From NCBI GenBank assembly GCA_002393835.1, contig DGTW01000253.1, positions 1 to 24,347 of the forward strand: a stretch of 24,347 nucleotides of DNA, given 5' to 3'. The translations under genes and the position numbers were made by a program. Positions 1 through 5,355 of the stretch are shown piece by piece. The notes under the pieces were generated by a model, which was given only the letters and a program-made list of their open reading frames with translations, made no database searches and was not told the origin of the DNA. Numbering within the stretch: position 1 is the stretch's first letter; each line of letters begins with the position of its first letter. The stretch comes from Treponema sp. UBA4326 (GTDB lineage: Bacteria > Spirochaetota > Spirochaetia > Treponematales > Treponemataceae).

Positions 1-234
1 GTCACTGACTTCCCGGCAAGCGTTCCTGCAATGGAAAAGGCAAAACCTGTCCTCAAAAAGTTCAAGGGCTGGAAAAAAAGCCTCAAAGAGTGCCGTTCTT
101 ACGAGGAACTTCCAAAAGAAGCCCGAGACTATGTTGAGTTCATCGAAGACTACACCAAAACCGAAGTCGGCATCATCTCAGTAGGCTACGAGCGCAACGA
201 GACATTCATCCGCAACAATCCGTGGAGTAAATAA
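1..234 (+). CDS. purA: Adenylosuccinate synthetase, C-terminal end (partial)
   Basis: This is the 3' end of a gene that enters from the left; the frame is open from base 1 and ends at TAA 232-234, giving 77 residues. PurA is a cytosolic enzyme that joins IMP and aspartate with GTP to make adenylosuccinate, the first committed step to AMP. The visible part matches the family's C terminus: a KPV...GWKKSL stretch, YEELPKEARDYVEFIED, and the closing ISVGYERNETF, which corresponds to the family's ISVGPxRxxT ending. The ATG at 31 is internal and not a start, because the family-like frame continues upstream of it. The catalytic N-terminal part lies outside the window. The last 12 bases of the gene are inside the first copy of a dispersed repeat, so its final residues may be repeat-derived. 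Confidence is high from the tail motif. Confidence 0.9.
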   Translation, partial: VTDFPASVPAMEKAKPVLKKFKGWKKSLKECRSYEELPKEARDYVEFIEDYTKTEVGIISVGYERNETFIRNNPWSK

Positions 235-337
235 ATTAAGAAAATTGACCGCACGGAGGCGGTCGAAAGCAAAGCGAGTTTTGGTACAAAACTCGGCCAC
301 TTTTTGCGTAGGCATGGATGCCGGAGCAGAAAAGTGC
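223..337. repeat. Dispersed hairpin repeat, copy 1 (full)
   Basis: Bases 223-291 are repeated at 345-413 with one mismatch (69 bases, 122 apart). The unit holds several perfect inverted repeats: GACCGC 247-252 with GCGGTC 259-264, and CGAGTTTTG 275-283 with CAAAACTCG 287-295. It continues into a nested hairpin with an outer CACTTTT/AAAAGTG (298-304, 330-336) and an inner GGCAT/ATGCC (311-315, 318-322). The copy begins inside the purA stop region. It has no coding sense of its own and looks like a spirochaetal dispersed palindromic repeat. Whether it acts as terminator or mRNA 3'-end stabiliser is unknown. Confidence 0.75.
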
Positions 338-664
338 AAACCCTTGGAGCAAATAAATTAAGAAAATTGACCGCACGGAGGCGGTCGAAAGCAAAGCGAG
401 TTTTGGTACAAAATCGCCTTTTAAAGTATTTCCAGCACGAAACTCTTCACTAAACCCGTATTTCTCAGCCAATTTTTTTTGCAATGCCGCCACAGGAATA
501 TCATTCTGCGTAAACATATCCAGGTCTATACTAATCCTGTGCCCTAACTTCAATGCCAGAGCCGTGCCTCCAACTAAAAAAAAATCTGACAACATACCTT
601 CATTCATCAGAGTCTTCAGGAGTTCATAAGTCTCTTTCTTAACAACATCTTTCTGTAACTGCAT
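236..664 (-). CDS. Truncated nucleotidyltransferase, AbiEii-like toxin
   Basis: The first 84 or so residues match the start of the AbiEii/AbiGii nucleotidyltransferase fold: a helix MQLQKDVVKKETYELLKTLM, then the FLVGGTALALKLGHR motif and the SIDLDMF motif that carries the metal-binding aspartates. Family members continue for another 100 or more residues. Here the homologous part stops at about base 414, and the remaining 59 residues are read from the hairpin repeat, so the toxin has lost its C-terminal half and is probably inactive. ATG at 664 is chosen because GGAGG lies six bases upstream; an in-frame ATG at 700 has no such site. It overlaps the end of the DUF6922-like gene by 49 bases, as expected for a co-translated pair. 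It could equally be listed as a pseudogene. Confidence 0.7.
   Translation of the reverse strand: MQLQKDVVKKETYELLKTLMNEGMLSDFFLVGGTALALKLGHRISIDLDMFTQNDIPVAALQKKLAEKYGFSEEFRAGNTLKGDFVPKLALLSTASVRSIFLIYLLQGFALFCSGIHAYAKSGRVLYQNSLCFRPPPCGQFS
345..413. repeat. Dispersed hairpin repeat, copy 2 (truncated)
   Basis: This is the second copy of the 69-base unit at 223-291, in the same orientation, differing at one base. It stops inside the CGAGTTTTG/CAAAACTCG hairpin: the right arm is missing, and the sequence changes at 413/414 into the coding sequence of the AbiEii-like gene on the minus strand. The breakpoint inside the palindrome suggests that the repeat was joined to the gene by insertion or recombination. 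Confidence 0.75.
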
Positions 665-930
665 AAATCCTCCATCTTCAAACCGAACAAAACGCAACAC
701 CAGTTCATGTCCCTTTTTTCCCTCAGGGGAATCTCACGAACTTTCCTGAACCCGCCATAAATCTGAAACATGGCATAATAATCATCACGCCTGCCGCGCT
801 CAATGACACGGGAAACTACAATCTTCCTCATTTTCTGCCAGTCCCAGTCTTTGGAAGACAAATCATATTCCCACAGTAAAGCCGGAGAGATTTCTTTTTT
901 TGGCTGCTTTTCCCAACCGTCAAAAAACAT
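616..930 (-). CDS. DUF6922-like protein, probable partner of AbiEii-like toxin
   Basis: A 104-residue soluble protein. The stretches SPALLWEYDL, DWDWQKMRKIVVSRVIERG and FGLKMEDLCSYRK resemble the DUF6922 family, whose genes often precede AbiEii-type nucleotidyltransferases; from that context it would be the antitoxin or regulator of the pair. This is family recall, not a search result. No active-site motif is seen. The gene runs on the minus strand and overlaps the start of the truncated nucleotidyltransferase. It appears complete, so it may now be an antitoxin without a working toxin. An extended -10 promoter lies just upstream. Confidence 0.65.
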   Translation of the reverse strand: MFFDGWEKQPKKEISPALLWEYDLSSKDWDWQKMRKIVVSRVIERGRRDDYYAMFQIYGGFRKVREIPLREKRDMNWCCVLFGLKMEDLCSYRKMLLRKRLMNS

Positions 931-953
931 ATTCTTATTCCTTATTCCATAAC

Positions 954-962
954 ATTATATCA
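954..962 (-). promoter_or_regulatory. Extended -10 promoter for the DUF6922/AbiEii pair
   Basis: On the minus strand the sequence reads TGATATAAT, an extended -10 element with a perfect TATAAT. No good -35 box is found 17 bases further up. Transcription would begin near 947, about 17 bases before the ATG at 930. Confidence 0.5.
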
Positions 963-995
963 CATTTACGCATATAACACGAGCCAGACATAAAA

Positions 996-1397
996 TTATT
1001 CTTCAACCCAGTCTTCTATTTTCAATCCCTGAACCCGGGAAAATTCATCAGTATTGTGCGTAACAAGAATTGCATTTTTGTTCAATGCTGTTGCCGCAAT
1101 CAGAAGGTCGTTCGCACCAATCGGATTCCCGGACTTTTCCAATACAGCCCTGATTTCTGCATAGTCATAAGCCATCCCGCCTGAAAAATCCAAGACATCG
1201 AACGGTTTCAAAAATTTTTCAACCTTTTTCGCAGTCTGCTCGCGTGTCTGACTTTTGAACGCACCAAGCAACAACTCTCCTTTTACGACAGAAGAAATCT
1301 TTATATCCTTTGGTGATATTGAAAGGAATTTGTCCCTCACAGACTGATATTTTCCATTCATAAAATAAATGCAGGTATTTGAATCTACAATGTACAT
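996..1397 (-). CDS. vapC: VapC-like PIN-domain ribonuclease toxin
   Basis: A 133-residue PIN domain, the normal length for a VapC/FitB toxin. The acidic metal-binding residues are in the expected places: D5 in the opening IVDSN, E41 in KGELLLG, D97 in IGANDLLIA, and the closing THNTDEF with D117. VapC toxins are Mg-dependent endoribonucleases, usually cutting tRNA or rRNA, held inactive by VapB. The start ATG directly follows the stop of vapB, and GGGAGGG just upstream serves as ribosome site, so the pair is co-translated. All catalytic acids are present, so the toxin is probably active. The specific RNA target cannot be read from the sequence. Confidence 0.9.
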   Translation of the reverse strand: MYIVDSNTCIYFMNGKYQSVRDKFLSISPKDIKISSVVKGELLLGAFKSQTREQTAKKVEKFLKPFDVLDFSGGMAYDYAEIRAVLEKSGNPIGANDLLIAATALNKNAILVTHNTDEFSRVQGLKIEDWVEE

Positions 1398-1619
1398 TTA
1401 AAGGCCCTCCCTTTTTTCAAGAACAGGCTGCTCAGGCCTTGCGAAAGAATTATCATGAACCGAACCAAACAAATCAGCCCATCCTTCAGGATAACGGGGT
1501 TCTATCCGGTTCATAATCTGAGAAACTACCCATTTTGAGAGGGACATTTTATCAGCATGAGCCTCACTCTCTATTTTCTGAAACTGCTCTTGCGTTACAT
1601 ATAATGACAACTGTGGCAT
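1398..1619 (-). CDS. vapB: VapB-like ribbon-helix-helix antitoxin
   Basis: A 73-residue protein. The N-terminal part (LSLYVTQEQFQKIESEAHADKMSLSKWV) has the pattern of a ribbon-helix-helix DNA-binding domain. The C-terminal part, with ADLFGSVHDNSFARP, resembles the toxin-neutralising tail of VapB proteins that pair with PIN toxins. It lies directly before vapC with no gap. GGAGG stands six bases before the ATG. As in the family, the VapB-VapC complex probably represses its own promoter just upstream. Confidence 0.85.
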   Translation of the reverse strand: MPQLSLYVTQEQFQKIESEAHADKMSLSKWVVSQIMNRIEPRYPEGWADLFGSVHDNSFARPEQPVLEKREGL

Positions 1620-1639
1620 ACCTGCACCTCCGCACCTTC

Positions 1640-1668
1640 ATTATAAGACAGGTTTAATGATGATGCAA
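1640..1668 (-). promoter_or_regulatory. vapBC promoter
   Basis: On the minus strand TTGCAT (1668-1663) and a perfect TATAAT (1645-1640) are separated by 17 bases. The stretch from the -10 through the ribosome site (about 1626-1661) is nearly the same as the one in front of the phd-like gene (about 1970-2006), so the two modules share a promoter and leader cassette. Confidence 0.7.
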
Positions 1669-1711
1669 GTATATTTGCAAATATATTTTATTATGACCTT
1701 TCACCGGCACA

Positions 1712-1744
1712 TAAAAAAAGGCCTCCCGAAAACCGGGAAGCCTT
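1712..1744 (-). terminator. Intrinsic terminator after the Phd-like gene (repeat copy A)
   Basis: On the minus strand an 11-base stem (AAGGCTTCCCG with CGGGAGGCCTT, one G-U pair, loop GTTTT) is followed by seven Ts. It starts seven bases after the Phd stop codon. The 40 bases 1711-1750 are identical to 2212-2251. Confidence 0.85.
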
Positions 1745-1750
1745 GCCCCT

Positions 1751-1966
1751 TCATATTGCAGAAAGCCTCTCATCTTTTGATTCTTCAAGTGAAACATCAG
1801 AAGGTAATATTCCAAAAAGAGATTTTGCCGTTTCAATTCTGTTCTGATTCGGATTCGAAAGCATGGCTACAACTCTGCCATTTTCTGTTACGAAAATCTG
1901 CTCTGTTTCTGAAAGAATGATATATTTTGTGAGATTTTTCTGTAATTCTGCAATAGTAACGGACAT
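1751..1966 (-). CDS. Orphan Phd/YefM-like antitoxin
   Basis: A 71-residue protein with the Phd/YefM layout: an N-terminal DNA-binding part (SVTIAELQKNLTKYI), the hallmark IFVTENGRVVAML strand region, and an acidic C-terminal tail (LEESKDERLSAI) that would mask a toxin. ATG 1966 is chosen because GGAGGTGAT precedes it; an upstream in-frame extension to 2074 would cross the promoter. No toxin gene follows. The last codons run ATA TGA, containing the ATGA overlap with which such antitoxins are often joined to their toxin, but that frame enters a terminator hairpin at once and stops soon after. The gene is intact and may act as a free antitoxin or repressor. Confidence 0.8.
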   Translation of the reverse strand: MSVTIAELQKNLTKYIILSETEQIFVTENGRVVAMLSNPNQNRIETAKSLFGILPSDVSLEESKDERLSAI

Positions 1967-1984
1967 AATCACCTCCGCACCTTC

Positions 1985-2013
1985 ATTATAAAACAAGCTT
2001 AATGATAACACAA
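1985..2013 (-). promoter_or_regulatory. Promoter of the Phd-like gene
   Basis: On the minus strand TTGTGT (2013-2008) and a perfect TATAAT (1990-1985) have a 17-base spacer. The downstream leader up to the ribosome site is almost identical to that of vapB. Confidence 0.65.
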
Positions 2014-2025
2014 ATTGAATTAAAG

Positions 2026-2054
2026 TTGACAAAAAAGATATATCATTATATATA
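2026..2054 (+). promoter_or_regulatory. Strong promoter for a candidate small RNA
   Basis: A perfect TTGACA (2026-2031) is followed after 17 bases by TATATA (2049-2054). This is the best consensus -35 box noticed in the window. Transcription would start near 2061. No open reading frame of note follows on this strand. It is divergent from the Phd-like promoter. Confidence 0.65.
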
Positions 2055-2060
2055 TAAAGA

Positions 2061-2151
2061 AAGCGGGGACGCAAAGCAATCGAGCGACCGCCTCCGTTAA
2101 GCTATTTTTAATAGCCCGCCGAAATCGTCACACTTATGGGCGGGCTTTTTT
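2061..2151 (+). ncRNA. Candidate small RNA of about 90 nt
   Basis: A strong promoter (2026-2054) and an intrinsic terminator (2113-2151) bracket a roughly 90-base non-coding stretch. The RNA would hold a GGGACGCAAAGC stretch, a CGACCGCCTCCGT block that matches in reverse complement the repeat unit at 223-291 (13 bases), a GCTATT/AATAGC hairpin (2101-2115), and the terminator stem. The hairpin and terminator share 2113-2115, so they may be alternative structures. No plus-strand gene follows, so it is not an obvious riboswitch leader; an independent RNA is more likely. Homology is not recognised. Confidence 0.5.
2113..2151 (+). terminator. Intrinsic terminator of the candidate small RNA
   Basis: AGCCCGCC (2113-2120) pairs with GGCGGGCT (2139-2146) across an 18-base loop, followed by a run of Ts to 2151. 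The stem is strong and GC-rich in an AT-rich stretch. On the other strand the hairpin lacks a T run. Confidence 0.7.
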
Positions 2152-2212
2152 ATGCTCTATATAAAATCCACAAGGTATTGTAGAAAAGAAATATCGCCTT
2201 CTCGCTTACAAA

Positions 2213-2245
2213 TAAAAAAAGGCCTCCCGAAAACCGGGAAGCCTT
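2213..2245 (-). terminator. Intrinsic terminator after the lipoprotein gene (repeat copy B)
   Basis: This is the same 11-base stem and T run as at 1712-1744; 2212-2251 is identical over 40 bases to 1711-1750. It begins eight bases after the stop codon of the lipoprotein gene. Confidence 0.85.
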
Positions 2246-2253
2246 GCCCCTGC

Positions 2254-3051
2254 CTACTCCTTACCGTAAATCGTGATGTTCACCACGAGCGGCTTCTCAG
2301 CGTCAGGATGCGTTACGGTCCAGCGAACCTTAAGCGGTTCAGCCTTGCTGATTTTCTCGTCATCAAAACTGAATGTAGGATTAGGAATATAACACTCATC
2401 ATCCCATTTCAAATCAGATTCATAAGGCTCAGAGCCATATTCATAAACCCCGTTATTTTTGTTACAACGGACGCCTTTCGTATCACTCAAAAGCTCAAAC
2501 TTAGCCTTTCCATTAAGCATCTTCTGCTCAAAAACCGTCGAATTATTATTTCTTATGGCAGGACATAAATTTATATTACTACCACATGTTGCTATAAAAT
2601 TCCACACATTGCTTCCGGAGCTTTCCTCGCTGTAAGTCGAATTACTGTAAGCAATATTAAGATAAGTAAAATCAGGTGTCAAAACTACCTTTGCCTGCTG
2701 CTCCTCCCTAGCCCATGAAGGAAGGGTGGATTCGTCAGTCACCTTGGTAAGGCTCTTGTTCACCTGCTCATTGTCAAATTTATAAAGGTTTTTAGCCTGA
2801 GTAAAAGCTGAGCTTGTGCCCACATACTCTGCCGTTGCGTTTCCTACCCTTGAAAGGCTCTTGTCAGACTCATACAGAATCCACACCTTTGTAGCAGAAT
2901 CATCGTATTTCCACCAGCCGGATGAAAACTCCTTTAATGTGACGCTTCCGCTTCCCCCGCCGCTTGAAGAAGGCTCGTCGGAAGAGTCCGAGCATGAAAA
3001 GGCAAGCATTGAGAGCATTGCCGCCATGAACATAAAAATGATTTTCCTCAT
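2254..3051 (-). CDS. Lipoprotein of unknown function
   Basis: A 265-residue predicted lipoprotein. It has a signal peptide with basic start MRKIIF, a hydrophobic core and a lipobox LAFSC with C20 as the lipidated cysteine. A Ser/Gly/Asp linker follows (about 21-38) and then a globular part with no motif I recognise, rich in W, Y and S (SSGWWKYDD, SGSNVWNF). It should be anchored to the inner or outer membrane. An AGGAGA site lies nine bases before the ATG. Its start overlaps the stop of the small upstream gene (ATGA), so the two are translationally coupled. Transcription probably comes from the promoter at 3221-3249, which lies among operator-like palindromes next to the divergent XRE gene. 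The gene ends at a strong terminator. Confidence 0.75.
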   Translation of the reverse strand: MRKIIFMFMAAMLSMLAFSCSDSSDEPSSSGGGSGSVTLKEFSSGWWKYDDSATKVWILYESDKSLSRVGNATAEYVGTSSAFTQAKNLYKFDNEQVNKSLTKVTDESTLPSWAREEQQAKVVLTPDFTYLNIAYSNSTYSEESSGSNVWNFIATCGSNINLCPAIRNNNSTVFEQKMLNGKAKFELLSDTKGVRCNKNNGVYEYGSEPYESDLKWDDECYIPNPTFSFDDEKISKAEPLKVRWTVTHPDAEKPLVVNITIYGKE

Positions 3052-3185
3052 AATTTTTTATCTCCTTTGTTTAAAATTTCAGTAGGATTCCAATTATCAT
3101 CAAACATCAGATTAAAACGGATTCTGACATTTTCCAAATTCTCAAATTTCAAAATAGCATTTAATAGAATTGCGTTTTCTGTCAT
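3048..3185 (-). CDS. Small conserved-looking protein of 45 residues
   Basis: An open frame from ATG 3185-3183 to TGA 3050-3048 encodes 45 residues, starting MTENAILLNAILKFENLENV and containing VRIRFN and a closing DDNWNPTEILNKGDKKL. A GAGGAAG ribosome site lies six bases upstream, and the stop overlaps the lipoprotein ATG (ATGA), which strongly suggests real translation. A promoter with TTTACA-17-TAATAT stands in front. No signal peptide or membrane segment is seen. Function is unknown. The RIRFN and NWNP stretches look like a small folded domain, but I cannot name a family. Confidence 0.65.
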   Translation of the reverse strand: MTENAILLNAILKFENLENVRIRFNLMFDDNWNPTEILNKGDKKL

Positions 3186-3207
3186 TTTTTACTTCCTCAA
3201 ATTTTAC

Positions 3208-3272
3208 ACTCTATAGAGTAATATTACCTCTATTTTTAAACTCTGTAAAGTTTAAAGCTACTCTTTAGAAGT
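3208..3272. promoter_or_regulatory. Three operator-like palindromes between divergent genes
   Basis: ACTCTATAGAGT (3208-3219, perfect 12-base palindrome), ACTCTGTAAAGT (3240-3251) and ACTCTTTAGAAGT (3260-3272) share the pattern ACTCTnTAgAGT. They lie between the minus-strand small protein/lipoprotein unit and the plus-strand XRE gene, overlapping the promoter of the former. The likely ligand is the XRE protein encoded next door; this is inferred from position. Confidence 0.55.
3221..3249 (-). promoter_or_regulatory. Promoter of the small protein-lipoprotein unit
   Basis: On the minus strand TTTACA (3249-3244) and TAATAT (3226-3221) are 17 bases apart. The -35 box lies inside one operator-like palindrome (3240-3251) and the start point is next to another (3208-3219). 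Confidence 0.6.
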
Positions 3273-3307
3273 TAGAATTTTTGTATTTGTTGATTTATCC
3301 TTTTTTT

Positions 3308-3595
3308 ATGACAAATGAAGAAGTTTTGCAGTATGTTGTGAATTCAATCAGAATTATCCGCAAGCAGAAAAAAATCTCTCAAATGGAATTGTGTTTGCGA
3401 GCCAATATGTCGCAAGGCTTCTTAACAAATCTCGAAACCGGCAAAAAAGAGCCGTCTGCAATGACTCTGATTCGTATTGCCGATGCGCTTGAAGTGAGTC
3501 CCCGTGATTTTTTCCCGGAGAGTGAAGTTGGCGAAGGTGTTGATGTGAGAAGTGAAATTAAGAATGAAATTATGGAGTTGCTGGCGAGGTTGTAA
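3308..3595 (+). CDS. XRE-family helix-turn-helix regulator
   Basis: A 95-residue protein with one Cro/CI-type HTH: VVNSIRIIRKQKKISQMELCLRANMSQGFLTNLETGKKEPS, with the recognition helix around MSQGFLTNLE, followed by the usual MTLIRIADALEVSPRDFF. It probably binds DNA as a dimer. The tail (SEIKNEIMELLARL) may serve in dimerisation. ATG 3308 is chosen because the family fold begins shortly after; a TTG at 3281 is also in frame. Neither has a clear ribosome site. It is divergent from the 45-residue protein/lipoprotein unit, with three palindromes between them, so it likely controls that unit and itself. A lipoprotein gene follows 75 bases downstream. Confidence 0.85.
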   Translation: MTNEEVLQYVVNSIRIIRKQKKISQMELCLRANMSQGFLTNLETGKKEPSAMTLIRIADALEVSPRDFFPESEVGEGVDVRSEIKNEIMELLARL

Positions 3596-3670
3596 CTGCT
3601 GGCTAATCTAGACTGTCTAAATCAGCCGTAATTTCTCCATATTATGGCTCAAACTGCCGAAAATAATAGC

Positions 3671-4612
3671 ATGAAAATTTCTTCGTCTGTTTTTTTTGCT
3701 TTGCTCGTTGCGGTGGTGAGCCTCCAGTGTTCAAAAAATTCTGAGCTTGTGGAGGAGTTGCCGAAAGTTGCGGCCGTAGAAGAACCCTTGCCGCTGGAGA
3801 CCTTTATTGACGGAAAGATTTTGAGCAAGAAAGCAGATTTGTGTCTTTTCGGGCGGGATTCGGCCATGCACGGCGTGATAAAGCTTTCTTGTGGTGATGA
3901 TATTTCTGTTCTCGAAATCGACGGCGTGATTGATGGAAAATTTATTCCTGAAGAGGGTGAGGGTGTGGCAGGACAAACTAACGATAGTTCTACTTCAAGC
4001 GGAAGTGCAGATAAAAGCGGTCAAACTTCCCAAAAGGGCACAGGCTATGTGCATGTCGTCCACGAAAACATGGATTTTTGGCTTGAAAAGTCGGTTTTTG
4101 CCCTCCGTTGTGAAAATGCCGTGGCAATTGAGAAGACTTTTTTGTATACTGATCCGGCTTTGACCCAAAAACTTGAAAGCCCGCAGAGTCCGCTGAAATT
4201 TGCAGAAAAAATTGCGAAGGCAAAAGATACGGCAGATGGTGAAACAACGCCAGCTGCTGAGACAAAAAATCCAGATTCGGCAAAAATTTTCTTTTATGAC
4301 ACGAAGGAAAAATCCGTTCGCCAGGCCTTCGTTCTGGCTTCTTCAATCAGCACACGAAAAGATGATATTGTGGTTAGCCAGATTGCCGAAGAACTCAAAG
4401 TGACCAAGCGGGCCGTCCCAAGGAACGAGCTTTTTGCAAGGGCTGCTAAGTACAAGCCCTGCAAGAAAGTGCTTGCGGCCTTGAATGCCCAAAAAACTGA
4501 GACAAAGACTTACAATTACCAGGAAGTCCTCAAGTCCATGCAGAAAATGTCTTTCGGAGTGAATGTGGAAGAACTGCTGACGGTTGACCAGTCCAAAGAC
4601 CCCTTTAAGTGA
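3671..4612 (+). CDS. Putative lipoprotein of unknown function
   Basis: A 313-residue predicted exported lipoprotein. ATG 3671 starts a signal peptide (MKISSSVFFALLVAVVSLQC) with C20 as the likely lipid site; Q before the cysteine departs from the canonical lipobox but relaxed boxes are common in spirochaetes. ATG 3644 is also in frame and would add nine residues. The mature part has an early beta-rich stretch (KKADLCLFGRDS...LSCGDDISVLEIDG) that could be an SH3-like fold, a low-complexity S/T/G-rich linker (about 105-125) that contains the AAACTAACGATAGTT motif, and a helical C-terminal part. No family was recognised. It is probably periplasmic and membrane-anchored. Confidence 0.7.
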   Translation: MKISSSVFFALLVAVVSLQCSKNSELVEELPKVAAVEEPLPLETFIDGKILSKKADLCLFGRDSAMHGVIKLSCGDDISVLEIDGVIDGKFIPEEGEGVAGQTNDSSTSSGSADKSGQTSQKGTGYVHVVHENMDFWLEKSVFALRCENAVAIEKTFLYTDPALTQKLESPQSPLKFAEKIAKAKDTADGETTPAAETKNPDSAKIFFYDTKEKSVRQAFVLASSISTRKDDIVVSQIAEELKVTKRAVPRNELFARAAKYKPCKKVLAALNAQKTETKTYNYQEVLKSMQKMSFGVNVEELLTVDQSKDPFK

Positions 4613-4678
4613 GGCTGTGGGAATCATTCTGTTTGTGATTGCCGTTGAAGCGATTTTTAAGTCTGTTCAATTTCCCCA

Positions 4679-4707
4679 TTACCAAACAAACTTCTTTCTA
4701 TTATAAT
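4679..4707 (+). promoter_or_regulatory. Possible promoter for the Gx-family gene
   Basis: TTACCA (4679-4684) and a perfect TATAAT (4702-4707) are 17 bases apart. The ATG at 4714 lies only six bases after the -10 box, so a transcript from here would be leaderless or nearly so. Confidence 0.45.
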
Positions 4708-4713
4708 ATTCGC

Positions 4714-5355
4714 ATGTCCCATCCAAGACTCATTTCCTTTCTTTCTGCCCTTTGTCTTTTTCTCGCTGCCGTTGAAAATGCGATTCCTAAGCCGCTGCCT
4801 TTTTTGCGACTGGGGCTTGCCAATCTTCCGGTCATTCTGGCGCTTTTTTTGCTTCGCCGTCGGCAAGTTTTTTCGCTTGTTTTGTTTAAGGTTCTTGCAC
4901 AGGGCGTGATTTCGGGAACGCTTTTTTCGTATATTTTTTTGTTTTCGGCGGGCGGTTCTTTTGCTTCGGCATTTGCCATGATGGTGATTTATGAGATTTG
5001 CGGGAAAAGGAAGGGTGACTTTTGTGAGGAAAATATGAGTGACGGATGGCAAACTAACGAACGAAAGTTTTTATCTGTTTCTGCGGTCGGGATTTCCTTG
5101 GCAGGGGCTTTGGCTAATACTTTTGCCCAGCTGATTCTTGCGAGATTATTTCTTTTTGGTGAAAATACGAAATACATTGCGCCGGTCCTGCTTGTTTCAG
5201 GCTTGACTACGGGTTTTACACTTGGTGTGTTTGCGGAGCTTTTCATGCAGAAATCTAAGTGGTTTAAGGCACGATTGTCCGAGGCTACTGTCATTCCAAC
5301 GCTGGTAGATTCGTCTTTTACACATAGCGAGGTGAAAAAATCTGATGAAATCTGA
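4714..5355 (+). CDS. Gx-family membrane protein (heptaprenyl diphosphate synthase component I-like, ECF S-component-like)
   Basis: A 213-residue integral membrane protein with about five to six hydrophobic segments. The stretch AAVENAIPKPLPFLRLGLANLPVIL is the hallmark of the Hpre_diP_synt_I/Gx family; it is followed by ISGTLFS, a glycine-rich segment, and a second half with GALANTFAQLILARLF. The family belongs to the ECF S-component-like membrane proteins and is often misnamed as a prenyl synthase subunit. ATG 4714 is chosen because homology starts there. The next gene overlaps it by 11 bases. A polar loop (KRKGDFCEEN...TNERK, about 107-129) is probably a poorly conserved insertion and contains an AAACTAACGA motif. 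Confidence 0.8.
   Translation: MSHPRLISFLSALCLFLAAVENAIPKPLPFLRLGLANLPVILALFLLRRRQVFSLVLFKVLAQGVISGTLFSYIFLFSAGGSFASAFAMMVIYEICGKRKGDFCEENMSDGWQTNERKFLSVSAVGISLAGALANTFAQLILARLFLFGENTKYIAPVLLVSGLTTGFTLGVFAELFMQKSKWFKARLSEATVIPTLVDSSFTHSEVKKSDEI

Noticed and set aside
2068..2115. c-di-GMP-I (GEMM) riboswitch, because GGGACGCAAAGC occurs
   Set aside because: The twelve bases match a known part of the class, but the upstream GGCAAACC half and the tetraloop-receptor helix are absent, and no gene follows on that strand.
2152..2568. A 138-residue plus-strand frame
   Set aside because: It crosses the terminator hairpin and runs antisense to the lipoprotein gene; no family features.
3609..3619. TAGACTGTCTA palindrome before the lipoprotein gene as an operator
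   Set aside because: It is a single short site with no second copy and no promoter boxes that it overlaps; chance is likely.
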